64,000 bases of DNA from CAZTHM01 sp041946825 (GTDB lineage: Bacteria > Acidobacteriota > Terriglobia > UBA7540): the NCBI GenBank assembly GCA_041946825.1, contig JBHGBD010000001.1, positions 310,001 through 374,000 of the forward strand. Reading direction: 5' to 3'. Shown in pieces: positions 40,849 through 49,361 of the stretch. Position numbers and translations under genes: made by a program. The notes below the pieces were generated by a model. The model searched no databases and was not told the origin of the DNA. It saw only the letters and a list, made by a program, of their open reading frames with translations. Every line of letters starts with the position of its first letter. Within the stretch, counting starts at the first letter, position 1.

Positions 40849-40940
40849 GGCTGAGGGTTGAGAGTCGAGAGTCGAGAGTAAAGCACTGTCGACGTGGCTG
40901 CTGTGTTTGGCCCTCGCCGCTCAACTCCTAACCCTTGACC
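40849..40940. repeat. Tandem heptamer array J, inverted halves before ftsZ
   Basis: Left from 40849: GGCTGAG, GGTTGAG, AGTCGAG, AGTCGAG, AGTAAAG. Right from 40920: CTCAACT, CCTAACC, CTTGACC. The right half is roughly the reverse complement of the left (GGGTTGAG and CTCAAC...AACCC), so a long imperfect stem-loop can form ahead of the ftsZ ribosome site. Confidence 0.88.
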
Positions 40941-40957
40941 AGCACGAAGGAGCGACA

Positions 40958-42136
40958 ATGGCCGAACCCGAAACCAACGACGGCATCCGGGTGGATTTTT
41001 CCGACAACCTGCAGCACGGCGCGAAGATCAAGGTGATCGGCGTGGGGGGCGGCGGCGGTAATGCCGTTAATCGCATGATCGCGGCGCGCCTCGAAGGCGT
41101 CGAGTTCCTGGTGGCGAACACCGACGTGCAGGCCCTTCAGGCTTCACACGCCCCGATCAAGATTCAGCTTGGCGCCAAACTTACGAAGGGCCTGGGCGCC
41201 GGGGCCAATCCCGAAATCGGCAAGCGCGCCGCGCTCGAAGACACTGAGAAGGTTATCGACGCGCTGGAGGGCGCCGATATGGTGTTCGTTACGACCGGTT
41301 TGGGTGGAGGAACGGGCACGGGAGGCGCCCCCATCGTCGCAGGCTTGGCACGAGAACTGGGCGCGCTCACGGTAGCCGTCGTCACCAAGCCCTTCGCCTT
41401 CGAGGGCCGGCGGCGAATGCAGCAGGCCGAAGCGGGCCTAGCCGAGCTTAGCGACGCGGTCGATACGGTTATCTGCATTCCCAACGAGCGCCTGATGCAA
41501 TACGTGGATAAAGGGACCAGCTTTTTCGAGGCGTTTCGCATCGCCGATGACATTCTTCGCCAGGGTGTACAGGGCATCTCGGATATAATTACAATAACGG
41601 GGATTATCAACCGTGATTTTGCCGACATTAAAACCATCATGGAGGGCATGGGCTATGCCGTAATGGGGACGGCCGAAGCCGTCGGCGAAAACCGCGCCGT
41701 CGAGGCGGTCAACAAGGCCATCGCCAGTCCGTTGCTCGAGGACGCTTCCATCAACGGCGCGCAGGGCATTCTTCTCAACATCACCGGATCCAGCAAGCTG
41801 ACGCTCTTCGAAGTTCACGAGGCGTCCACGATTGTGCAGAAGGCGGCGGCAGAGAACGCCAACATTATCTTCGGCGCCGTGCACAGTGAGGAGATGAGAG
41901 ACGCGGTGCGCGTCACGGTCATCGCCACCGGCATCAAGGCTGAAAAGATGGGGATGAAAGCCCGCGCGGCCTTTTCGCCTACCGTTCGCTCCGTGCAACA
42001 AACCGTCAAGAATGTGATGATGAAGAAAGAAAAGCTCCCTATCGAGGCCGCCACGACCGCTCCGCCGGTGGTCACGACGGAGATTCCTGATGACGATCTC
42101 GACGTCCCTGCTTTCATGCGGCGCAAGAAGCCTTAG
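40958..42136 (+). CDS. ftsZ: Cell division GTPase FtsZ
   Basis: A 392-residue tubulin homologue forming the Z-ring. ATG 40958 has AAGGAG 7 bp upstream. IKVIGVGGGGGNAVNRM is the N-terminal loop, GLGGGTGTGGAP the tubulin signature (~115-126), NRDFADIKTIMEG the T7 loop with the GTPase Asp, and DDDLDVPAFMRRKKP the C-terminal peptide for FtsA/other partners. Last gene of the dcw cluster; a CCGGGCA/TGCCCGG hairpin follows at 42171-42195. Confidence 0.97.
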   Translation: MAEPETNDGIRVDFSDNLQHGAKIKVIGVGGGGGNAVNRMIAARLEGVEFLVANTDVQALQASHAPIKIQLGAKLTKGLGAGANPEIGKRAALEDTEKVIDALEGADMVFVTTGLGGGTGTGGAPIVAGLARELGALTVAVVTKPFAFEGRRRMQQAEAGLAELSDAVDTVICIPNERLMQYVDKGTSFFEAFRIADDILRQGVQGISDIITITGIINRDFADIKTIMEGMGYAVMGTAEAVGENRAVEAVNKAIASPLLEDASINGAQGILLNITGSSKLTLFEVHEASTIVQKAAAENANIIFGAVHSEEMRDAVRVTVIATGIKAEKMGMKARAAFSPTVRSVQQTVKNVMMKKEKLPIEAATTAPPVVTTEIPDDDLDVPAFMRRKKP

Positions 42137-42170
42137 AGTCGGCACTGTTATCCCCCGTCTGATGTGAAGC

Positions 42171-42195
42171 CCGGGCAGGGGACGACATTGCCCGG
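42171..42195 (+). terminator. Hairpin downstream of ftsZ
   Basis: CCGGGCA (42171-42177) pairs with TGCCCGG (42189-42195) over an 11-nt loop, 35 bp after the ftsZ stop. No T-run follows, so it may attenuate rather than end transcription into hpnC. Confidence 0.45.
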
Positions 42196-42274
42196 CGGAG
42201 CCTCAATCCCGTATCTGCGGTAGCTGGAAAGCCGTGCCCGCAATCAATTCAGCCCTATAATGTTGGGGCGGCGA

Positions 42275-43132
42275 ATGCCTCCAACCGAAAGCTCAACAAC
42301 CCGCGAAGCTTATGCCCAGTGCCAGAAGTTGGCGAGCCGCCATTACGAGAACTTTCCGACTGCCTCCCTCCTTGTCCCTCGCGACAAGCGAGACGCCTTG
42401 GCGGCGATCTACGCCTTCGCGCGCTACGCCGATGACGTCGCGGACGAGCCGGGGGTCGAAGGCCGGCTTGAGAAACTCGCCGAATGGGGGTTGAACCTGG
42501 ATGCGTGTTTCGACGGCCAAGCCCACCATCCGGTTTTCGTGGCGCTTCACGACGCCGCTCAACGATTCCATCTCTCGCAGGCCCACTTTGAGAACCTGCT
42601 GCGGGCGTTTGAGTCGGACGTGCTAGTCAACCGGCACAAGGATTTTGGCTCGCTGCTCGCCTATTGCACGTGCTCGGCGAACCCCGTGGGAAGACTCGTA
42701 TTGGAGCTTTTCGATCATCGCGACGACGAGTTATTCAGGCTTTCGGATTTCATCTGCTCGGCGCTACAGCTCGCCAACTTCTGGCAGGACGTGGCGACTG
42801 ATTTGGAGCGGGACCGCGTTTACCTGCCCCTCGACGACATGACGAAGTTCGGTTACTCTTTCGACGACCTGCGCGCACATCGCGTCGATGACCGATGGCG
42901 GCAGTTGATGACCTTTGAAATTTCACGCACCTGGGAATTGTTTGAAAAGGGCAGACCCCTGCCGGAGCTGGTGACGCCGAAATTGCGCCGGCAGCTTCGT
43001 TTGACCTGGCTGGGCGGTACAACAATTCTCCGAAGAATCGAAGCCGCGGGCTTCGACGTGTTTCATCATCGTCCCAGGCTTAACAAGTGGGATTTCGTGC
43101 GAATGTATTTCCAGGCAGGAAAGCCCTTGTAG
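42275..43132 (+). CDS. hpnC: Squalene synthase-like HpnC
   Basis: A 285-residue trans-prenyltransferase of the three-enzyme squalene route; HpnC acts after HpnD, converting presqualene diphosphate to hydroxysqualene. SRHYENFPTASLLVPRDKRDALAAIYAFARYADDVADEPG carries the first Asp-rich motif (split by family order), YCTCSANPVGRLVL and ALQLANFWQDVATDLERDRVYLPLDD the second. An ATG at 42260 lies inside a TATAAT box (42256-42261), so ATG 42275 is preferred; the mRNA may be nearly leaderless. It is 138 bp downstream of ftsZ. Confidence 0.9.
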   Translation: MPPTESSTTREAYAQCQKLASRHYENFPTASLLVPRDKRDALAAIYAFARYADDVADEPGVEGRLEKLAEWGLNLDACFDGQAHHPVFVALHDAAQRFHLSQAHFENLLRAFESDVLVNRHKDFGSLLAYCTCSANPVGRLVLELFDHRDDELFRLSDFICSALQLANFWQDVATDLERDRVYLPLDDMTKFGYSFDDLRAHRVDDRWRQLMTFEISRTWELFEKGRPLPELVTPKLRRQLRLTWLGGTTILRRIEAAGFDVFHHRPRLNKWDFVRMYFQAGKPL

Positions 43133-43211
43133 CGCCGGGCGGCACTTGGCCCGAATGATTCGCGAGTTCGGTACGGCGGTCCCACTCCCAACGAGGTCGG
43201 CACCACGACCC

Positions 43212-44054
43212 ATGCGTAAGCGTTACTTCACCACTTCCTCCGGCACGAATTTCTACTACTCCTTTATCTTTCTTCCAACCGAAAAGCGGCGGGCTATCGA
43301 GGCGGTTTACCACTTCGCGCGCCGGGGCGATGACATCACCGACGGCAGTTTGACGCGTGAAGAGTCAGCCAGGGAGTTAAATGACTACCGCAGCGCACTC
43401 GACGAATGTTTCGCCGGCCGCGGAGCGACGCCGGAGCTTGCCGCGCTGGCTGAGGGAATCGCGCGCTTCAAGATCCCGCGCCAGCCGTTTGACGACCTCA
43501 TCCTCGGCCTGGAAATGGATTTGAACGCAACGAAGTACAGGACTTTCGATGAGCTCTCGCTCTATTGCTATCGTGTGGCTTCGACGATCGGGCTGATCTC
43601 CATTGAGATTTTTGGCTACCGCAATCCGAGCGCGCGCGAATACGCGGTGAACCTGGGCAAGGCGCTGCAAATGACCAATATCCTCCGCGACCTGGAGAGC
43701 GACGGCCGGCGTGGCCGGGTGTATTTGCCCCAGCAAGATCTCGACCGCTTCAGTGTTCGCCCACCGGAAATCCTGGAGGGCCGATACACCGACCCGTTTA
43801 TCGAGCTCATGCAATTCGAGTGCGACCGGGCGCGGGGGTTTTTCGACGCCGCACGCCAAGCCTTGGCCCCTGAGGACAGGCGCTCTATGATTGCCGCGGA
43901 AATCATGGGGGCTATTTATTGGCGCGTACTCGGCCGTATCAGTCAACGGCGCTATAACGTTTTCGGCGAGCGGGTGCGCATCTCCCGCCCGCTGAAGTTC
44001 TGGACAGCGCTGTCCGTGTATCTTGGTTATGAGTGGTTCAAACAGGATGTGTGA
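43212..44054 (+). CDS. hpnD: Presqualene diphosphate synthase HpnD
   Basis: A 280-residue enzyme condensing two farnesyl diphosphates to presqualene diphosphate. TSSGTNFYYSFIFLP is the classical start; FARRGDDITDGS is the first Asp-rich motif, YCYRVASTIGLISIEIFGY and ALQMTNILRDLESDGRRGRVYLPQQDL the second. Upstream in-frame starts (43146, 43155) lie in a GTAGCGCC repeat fragment and lack a ribosome site, so ATG 43212 is preferred with moderate certainty. It ends at a heptamer array. Confidence 0.9.
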   Translation: MRKRYFTTSSGTNFYYSFIFLPTEKRRAIEAVYHFARRGDDITDGSLTREESARELNDYRSALDECFAGRGATPELAALAEGIARFKIPRQPFDDLILGLEMDLNATKYRTFDELSLYCYRVASTIGLISIEIFGYRNPSAREYAVNLGKALQMTNILRDLESDGRRGRVYLPQQDLDRFSVRPPEILEGRYTDPFIELMQFECDRARGFFDAARQALAPEDRRSMIAAEIMGAIYWRVLGRISQRRYNVFGERVRISRPLKFWTALSVYLGYEWFKQDV

Positions 44055-44113
44055 TTTCTGATTTGTGATTTGTGAATTGAAATCCAAAATCACAAATCAC
44101 AGATCGCAAATCG
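44052..44113. repeat. Tandem heptamer array K between hpnD and hpnE
   Basis: TGATTTC, TGATTTG, TGATTTG, TGAATTG, AAATCCA, AAATCAC, AAATCAC, AGATCGC, AAATCG. It begins with the hpnD TGA stop and ends at the base before the hpnE ATG. TGTGATTTGTGA (44064-44075) pairs perfectly with TCACAAATCACA (44090-44101). Confidence 0.93.
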
Positions 44114-45448
44114 ATGGCGGACGAGGTCCTCATCATCGGAGGCGGTTTCGCGGGGCTGGCAGCGGCCGTGGCGCTGGCCAAGACCGGGCGTCAAGTGCGC
44201 CTGCTTGAACAGAAACCCTATCTGGGCGGACGGGCGCGTTCGTTTGCGGATCCGACGTCGGGCTCGACCGTGGACAATGGCCAGCATCTCCTGATGGGCT
44301 GCTACCATGCGACGCTGGGCCTCCTGGAAGAGATCGGCACGCGTGAGAGCGTCGCGCTTCAGCCCCACCTCAGGATGCAGTTTCTCGAGACATCCGAAAG
44401 GCTGACCACCCTGGAGTGCCCGAACCTGCCTTCGCCCTGGCACGTGCTTGCCGGCGTGTTGCGTTCCGATAGCTTTAGCTGGCGCGAGAAGCGGGAGATT
44501 TTACGGTTGGGCCGCGCGCTGAACGACGGGAAGGCCTCACGACAGTCTCTCGACCGACTGACCGTGGGAGAGTGGCTGACGGCGCTCGGCCAGTCGGGGC
44601 GACTCCAGCGTGGATTCTGGGACTTACTCTCGATTGCCGCGCTCAACGAGGACCCGAGGCGCGCGGCGGCTTCAATATTCTCGCGAGTTCTCAAACTGGC
44701 ACTTTTCACGTCACCAGCGGATTCTTGCCTTGGTATTCCGCGACGGGGGTTGAGTGATTGCTACGCCGACGCGGCGCGCGCGTTTGTCGAGTCGCGAAAC
44801 GGTCGGGTCGAAACGGGGCGGAACGTCAAGGCCTTCTGCATTTCGGGCGGCATTTGCGAGGGCGCCCTCCTTGTCGATGGAGAAAAGATCCAGGCCGCGA
44901 GCGTCATCAGCGCAGTCCCGTGGTTTGAGTTTGTGCGGCTGTTGCCCGGCGACCTGTTGCGGGCGGAACCGTATTTCACCAATATTCTCGCGCTGCGGCC
45001 CGCTCCGATTATTTCCATGCATCTCTGGTTCGATCGCCCGATCACCGCATTAGATTTCGCCGGCCTGCGAGGAACCACGATTCAGTGGTTGTTCAATCGG
45101 AGCAAAATTCCGGGGGCAGGCGAAAACGCGGTTTCGCTGGTTATAAGCGGCGCGCACGATCACATTTCGCGTTCGAAAGAGGAATTGCTTGCGACGGCGA
45201 CTCGCGACCTCGCCCAGCTCCTTCCGGAGAGCCGCGCGGCCAAAGTCGTTCACTCGCTGGTGATCAAAGAACGGTTTGCGACGTTTTCGCCTTGCGTGGG
45301 CGTGGACGCGTTGCGGCCCCGAGCCACAAGCCCCATTCGAGGGCTCTTTCTCGCCGGCGACTGGACTGCAACAGGCCTGCCCGCCACAATTGAAGGCGCG
45401 GTGCGGAGCGGACAGGAAGCGGCAAAGCAGGTGCTGGAGGAAGCGTAG
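44114..45448 (+). CDS. hpnE: Hydroxysqualene dehydroxylase HpnE
   Basis: A 444-residue FAD-dependent amine-oxidase/phytoene-desaturase-like enzyme reducing hydroxysqualene to squalene. VLIIGGGFAGLAAAVALAK is the FAD-binding loop, LEQKPYLGGRARSF and VDNGQHLLMGCYHATL follow, and near the C-terminus GLFLAGDWTATGLPATIEGAVRSGQEAA is the second FAD motif (split). With HpnC and HpnD it completes farnesyl diphosphate to squalene. No squalene-hopene cyclase gene is in the window. The end is followed by a strong terminator hairpin. Confidence 0.92.
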   Translation: MADEVLIIGGGFAGLAAAVALAKTGRQVRLLEQKPYLGGRARSFADPTSGSTVDNGQHLLMGCYHATLGLLEEIGTRESVALQPHLRMQFLETSERLTTLECPNLPSPWHVLAGVLRSDSFSWREKREILRLGRALNDGKASRQSLDRLTVGEWLTALGQSGRLQRGFWDLLSIAALNEDPRRAAASIFSRVLKLALFTSPADSCLGIPRRGLSDCYADAARAFVESRNGRVETGRNVKAFCISGGICEGALLVDGEKIQAASVISAVPWFEFVRLLPGDLLRAEPYFTNILALRPAPIISMHLWFDRPITALDFAGLRGTTIQWLFNRSKIPGAGENAVSLVISGAHDHISRSKEELLATATRDLAQLLPESRAAKVVHSLVIKERFATFSPCVGVDALRPRATSPIRGLFLAGDWTATGLPATIEGAVRSGQEAAKQVLEEA

Positions 45449-45485
45449 CCACGGTCAATCCACGTGCGAGGGGGATTGACCGTGG
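45449..45485. terminator. Bidirectional terminator hairpin between hpnE and peroxiredoxin
   Basis: CCACGGTCAATCC (45449-45461) pairs over all 13 bases with GGATTGACCGTGG (45473-45485), loop 11 nt. It starts at the base after the hpnE stop and lies 14 bp from the end of the convergent peroxiredoxin gene. Confidence 0.8.
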
Positions 45486-45498
45486 GTTCATCGGTCTG

Positions 45499-46158
45499 TT
45501 ACTTCGGCTGCGGAACAATGCGGAGATACGGCCGGGGCGCTTTCCACCCGCCGGGATAAAGCTTCTTGGCTTCTTCGTCCGATACCGCCCCGGAGAGGAT
45601 GACGTCATCACCGGGTTTCCAGTTGACCGGTGTCGAGACCTTGTGCCTGGTGGTGAGCTGGATCGAATCGAGGACGCGCAGGACTTCGTCGAAGTTCCGG
45701 CCCGTGCTCATCGGATAAATCAGCATCAGCTTGATCTTCTTGTCAGGACCAATCACGAACACCGTACGCACGGTGGCGTTATCGGCAGGCGTGCGGCCCT
45801 CCGAGGTCTCGCCCGCGCCGGCGGGGAGCATATCGTAGAGCTTGGCGACTTTGAGCTGTGGGTCGCCGATCATGGGATACGTCACCTTGTGGCCCTGGGT
45901 CTCTTCGATATCGTTCGCCCACTTGCCGTGACTGGTCACCGGGTCGACGCTCAACCCGATAATTTTGCAGTTGCGCTTCTCAAATTCCTTCTGCAGCCCG
46001 GCCATGTACCCGAGCTCGGTCGTGCAGACCGGCGTAAAATCCTTGGGGTGAGAAAACAGGATGGCCCAACCGTTACCAATCCACTCATGGAATTTGACTG
46101 TCCCCTGGGTGGTTTCGGCGGTGAAGTCCGGTGCCGTATCGTTAATGCGTAGTGACAT
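45499..46158 (-). CDS. 1-Cys peroxiredoxin, Prx6 type
   Basis: A 219-residue thiol peroxidase. The peroxidatic Cys45 is in SHPKDFTPVCTTELG, with the conserved Arg in the RTVFVIGPDKKI region, and the long C-terminal arm (NWKPGDDVILSGAVSDEEAKKLYPGGW) is typical of Prx6/AhpC-TSA 1-Cys enzymes. No resolving Cys is placed as in 2-Cys types; Cys63 is in RNCKIIGLS. It reduces H2O2 and organic peroxides in the cytoplasm. It is 75 bp downstream of a second peroxiredoxin-like gene. Confidence 0.93.
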   Translation of the reverse strand: MSLRINDTAPDFTAETTQGTVKFHEWIGNGWAILFSHPKDFTPVCTTELGYMAGLQKEFEKRNCKIIGLSVDPVTSHGKWANDIEETQGHKVTYPMIGDPQLKVAKLYDMLPAGAGETSEGRTPADNATVRTVFVIGPDKKIKLMLIYPMSTGRNFDEVLRVLDSIQLTTRHKVSTPVNWKPGDDVILSGAVSDEEAKKLYPGGWKAPRPYLRIVPQPK

Positions 46159-46233
46159 GATGCTCTCCTCGCTCGTGTTTCAATTGTAGTGAGTAGCCTG
46201 AATCCCCATTCTATGCGGGTTGGATTTTGGCTG

Positions 46234-46827
46234 TCAAGGCTCGCGGATGTGCGGTTGTGCCGCAATCGGGTTCTTCCGGAGCCAGCGAAGCACCTGGTCC
46301 GCGCTCTCGTCGGGCGGAAAGACCGGGTAGAAAACTTCCTCGATCTGACTATTGCGGACGATCAACGTTAGCCGTTTTAGTAGTCTCATTCCCCCCACCT
46401 GGAACGTCGGCAGGCGCAGCGCCTCGCACAATCGAAATTCCGCGTCGCTCAGGATCTCAAAGGGTAGATGGAGGCGCGTGGCCATCTCGAGCTGATATTC
46501 CGTGGTTTGCGTGCTGAGCCCGAACACTCCGGTGTTGAGCTGCAATAGTTCCTGATGATGATCCCGAAACCCGCAGGTCTGGGGAGTGCAACCGCGCGCG
46601 CCCGGAATCATGTCCCATTCCTCGGGCAGCGGTTTGCCGGGGACACCGGTTCTCGGATAGCAATAGATGACGGTTCTTGACGCGCTGAGAGCGGAAAGGC
46701 TGACCATCCTGCCCCTCGTTGAGGGGAGGGAAATTCGAGGCATCGCCATGCCTTTCAGGTGTTCCGCCGCGCCGTCATCGACGGGCACGGGCAGGTTGGG
46801 GGGCAGAGGGAAATCAGCCTGCGACAC
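46234..46827 (-). CDS. Peroxiredoxin-like (redoxin/Bcp-related) protein
   Basis: A 197-residue thioredoxin-fold protein. LPSTRGRMVSLSALSASRTVIYCYPRTGVPG is the redoxin start (split by strands), then IPGARGCTPQTCGFRDHHQEL with two Cys, of which the first in GCTPQTC is the likely peroxidatic residue, as in PrxQ/Bcp variants. VFGLSTQTTEYQLEMATRLHLPFEILSD is the Bcp-like helix-strand. It probably reduces peroxides with thioredoxin. Same strand as the Prx6-type gene just downstream. Confidence 0.82.
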   Translation of the reverse strand: MSQADFPLPPNLPVPVDDGAAEHLKGMAMPRISLPSTRGRMVSLSALSASRTVIYCYPRTGVPGKPLPEEWDMIPGARGCTPQTCGFRDHHQELLQLNTGVFGLSTQTTEYQLEMATRLHLPFEILSDAEFRLCEALRLPTFQVGGMRLLKRLTLIVRNSQIEEVFYPVFPPDESADQVLRWLRKNPIAAQPHIREP

Positions 46828-46878
46828 GCAGTCTCCTTATCTTCGCCAAGCATGAGAGGTTCGAAGCGGATCAGACCT

Positions 46879-48168
46879 TTAGGCAGGCCGCGCCACGGCC
46901 ACGCGCCGGTTTTCGTAGAGAGGGAACTTCTCGGTCAGCGCCTCGACTTCCCCTCGCACGCGGCTCACGATCGCTTCATTTCCGAGGTTGTTGAGCACTT
47001 CGGAGATCCAGTGGGCGATGAGCTGCATCTGCGGCTCCTGCATGCCGCGGCTGGTGACGGCGGGCGTTCCCACGCGAATGCCGCTGGCGATGGCGGGCGG
47101 GTTCACGTCAAACGGGATGGCGTTCTTGTTGACGGTAATGCCGGCGCGCTCGAGCCCCGCCTGCGCGTCCTTGCCCGTGACTTTCTTCGAGAAAACATCG
47201 ACGAGCATCAGGTGCGTGTCCGTGCCACCGGAGACGATGCGAAATCCCGCGTCGGCTAACGCCTGCGCCAAGACCCTGGCGTTGAGGACGATTTGTTTCT
47301 GATACTCGCGGAATTCTGGCTGCAACGCTTCCTGGAAGCAAACGGCCTTGGCGGCGATAACGTGCATGAGCGGCCCGCCCTGCAGGCAGGGGAAGACACT
47401 CTTATCGAGTTCTTTGGCGAACTGCGCCTTGCAGAAGACCGCGCCACCGCGCGGCCCGCGCAGCGTCTTGTGCGTGGTGGTGGTTACAAAATCCGCATGC
47501 GGAAAGGGGCTTGGATGCAGGCCTGCGGCGATCAAACCCGCGATGTGCGCGATGTCCACCATGAACAATGCGCCGGATTGCTTGGCGATGGCGGCGAAGC
47601 GCTCGAAATCGATGACGCGCGGGTAAGCGCTGGCGCCCGCGACGATGAGTTTCGGCCGATGCTCCATCGCCAGGCGCTCCAGCTCGTCATAATCAATCGT
47701 CTCGGTGTCCTTCTTAACTCCGTAAGAAACAATTTTGTACATTCGCCCGGAGAAATTCAGCGGGTGGCCGTGCGTCAGGTGGCCGCCGTGCGCCAGGCTC
47801 ATGCCGAGCATCGTTTCGCCGGGCTTGAGCACGGTGACGTACACGGCCTGGTTGGCCTGGCTGCCGGAGTGCGCCTGGACGTTGGCGTGTTCGGCGTTGA
47901 AGAGTTTCTTCGCCCTCTCGATGGCAAGCGATTCGGCGACGTCCACGAATTCGCACCCGCCGTAATAGCGCTTACCGGGCAGGCCTTCCGCATACTTGTT
48001 GGTCATCACCGAGCCAAGGGCCTGCAGCACCGCCTCGCTGACGAAATTCTCCGAAGCAATCAACTCCAGCGTGCGCGCCTGACGATCAACTTCGTTGTCG
48101 ATGGCGTGGGCGATTTCGGGGTCGGTTTCCGCAAGCGTTCGGAGCCGGTAGGGCAGGGAAGGACTCAT
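46879..48168 (-). CDS. glyA: Serine hydroxymethyltransferase
   Basis: A 429-residue PLP enzyme interconverting serine and glycine with tetrahydrofolate. ELIASENFVSEAVLQALGS, TNKYAEGLPGKRYYGGCEFVD, HGGHLTHGHPLNFSG and VVTTTTHKTLRGPRGG (PLP Lys ~234) are diagnostic, ending TDTHLMLVDVFSKKVTGKDA. ATG 48168 overlaps the rpiB stop (TAATG), so the two are translationally coupled; the frame open to 48435 lies within rpiB. Confidence 0.95.
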   Translation of the reverse strand: MSPSLPYRLRTLAETDPEIAHAIDNEVDRQARTLELIASENFVSEAVLQALGSVMTNKYAEGLPGKRYYGGCEFVDVAESLAIERAKKLFNAEHANVQAHSGSQANQAVYVTVLKPGETMLGMSLAHGGHLTHGHPLNFSGRMYKIVSYGVKKDTETIDYDELERLAMEHRPKLIVAGASAYPRVIDFERFAAIAKQSGALFMVDIAHIAGLIAAGLHPSPFPHADFVTTTTHKTLRGPRGGAVFCKAQFAKELDKSVFPCLQGGPLMHVIAAKAVCFQEALQPEFREYQKQIVLNARVLAQALADAGFRIVSGGTDTHLMLVDVFSKKVTGKDAQAGLERAGITVNKNAIPFDVNPPAIASGIRVGTPAVTSRGMQEPQMQLIAHWISEVLNNLGNEAIVSRVRGEVEALTEKFPLYENRRVAVARPA

Positions 48169-48638
48169 TATGATTTCTCCGCATGATATTTCTGATCGAG
48201 GGCGGCGATCTTGTCGACCCGCCGGGCGTGACGTCCGCCGTCGAATGGCGTTGCCAGCCAGACATCGAGGATTTTCTGCGCCGTGGTGTCGTCCACCAGG
48301 CGCCCGCCCATGGTCAGCACATTGGCGTTGTTGTGGGCGCGGGCGAAATGCGCGGAAAGCGTATCGTTGCAGGTTGCCGCGCGGACGCCATTGACCTTGT
48401 TGGCGGTAATGGCCATGCCGAGCCCGGTTCCGCACATCAGCACGCCGTAGTCGGCCGCTTTCGTGGCGACGCGCGTCGCGACTTTTTCCGCCAAGTCGGG
48501 ATAATCCACCGGGTCGGAAGTCATAGGCCCCTGGTCGTCCACTTCGTAGCCTTTGCTTGCCAGGTAGGCCCGCACCTTCTCCTTCAACGCGAAACCCGCG
48601 TGGTCAGCCCCCAGAACAATTTTAGTTTTGTTGGACAA
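48168..48638 (-). CDS. rpiB: Ribose-5-phosphate isomerase B
   Basis: A 156-residue RpiB/LacAB-type isomerase interconverting ribose 5-phosphate and ribulose 5-phosphate. IVLGADHAGFALKEKV, DQGPMTSDPVDYPDLAEKVA, GVLMCGTGLGMAITANKV with the catalytic Cys, and RAATCNDTLSAHFARAHNNANVLTMGGR (split) are diagnostic. The frame is open to 48830, but the first ~65 codons look non-coding and repeat-like; TTG 48638 (GAGG upstream) starts SNKTKIVLG at the usual length. The start is uncertain. Coupled to glyA. Confidence 0.88.
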   Translation of the reverse strand: MSNKTKIVLGADHAGFALKEKVRAYLASKGYEVDDQGPMTSDPVDYPDLAEKVATRVATKAADYGVLMCGTGLGMAITANKVNGVRAATCNDTLSAHFARAHNNANVLTMGGRLVDDTTAQKILDVWLATPFDGGRHARRVDKIAALDQKYHAEKS

Positions 48639-48862
48639 GCCTCTGGCCTCGACTACTCCATTTAACCACAAATCGGCCAATCGTGGGAATCTCGCGTCTC
48701 GGGTCAGTGGTAGAGGCGGCTTCATGCCGCCACGTGGGGGACTCGCCGCCACGTGGCGAGGTAAGCTCGACTCTAGAGACTGCCGAGGTGATTGACACGC
48801 GCGGCGCGGGGGAAGTAATCTCTGGTGCAATTTCGGGAAAGGTTCCCTGGCAGGAGGCGGAG

Positions 48863-49357
48863 ATGCGGAAGACGGTTTTGGTGGCTTTGACGATGTTCGT
48901 GGCGATTACCCTGGGAGCGAGGTTGGCGCTGGCGCAGGCTGGGTCGGCGCAGGACGAAGAGGCGATCCGAAAACTGCACCAGAGTTTTGCCGAAGCCTGG
49001 ACGAATCATGACGCCACGGCCATGGCGAAGTTTTGGAGCGAGGACGGCGACTTCATCAGTCCCGATGGTCAGTTCACCAGCGGACGCGACCGCATTGAGA
49101 ACTACCTGGCGGAGGCCCACACGGGAGATTTCGCCACCGCCAAGCTGGCTATCACCGTCAAGAGCATTCGCTTTCTGAAGCCCGATGTCGCGGTGGTCAA
49201 CGCCGAAGATGAAATCAGCGGCGGGCGCGACTGGTTCGACAAGCCCATGGCGTCGCAAAAGGCCATCGCCACTTCTGTGGTGGTGAAGAAGGACGGTCAG
49301 TGGTCCACCGCCGCCTATCGCCTGTTCGTGCCCCCACCGCCGCCGTCGGAAGACTGA
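48863..49357 (+). CDS. Secreted DUF4440/SnoaL-like protein
   Basis: A 164-residue exported protein with a signal peptide (RKTVLVALTMFVAITLGARLALAQ, split) and one NTF2-like domain: EEAIRKLHQSFAEAWTNHD, AMAKFWSEDGDFISPDG, GRDRIENYLAE, WSTAAYRLFVP. ATG 48863 has AGGAGGCGG upstream, so the frame opening at 48683 is not used. Family members include SgcJ/EcaC and steroid-isomerase-like proteins; the function here is unknown. It ends in a Pro-rich tail. Confidence 0.85.
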   Translation: MRKTVLVALTMFVAITLGARLALAQAGSAQDEEAIRKLHQSFAEAWTNHDATAMAKFWSEDGDFISPDGQFTSGRDRIENYLAEAHTGDFATAKLAITVKSIRFLKPDVAVVNAEDEISGGRDWFDKPMASQKAIATSVVVKKDGQWSTAAYRLFVPPPPPSED

Positions 49358-49361
49358 TGCA

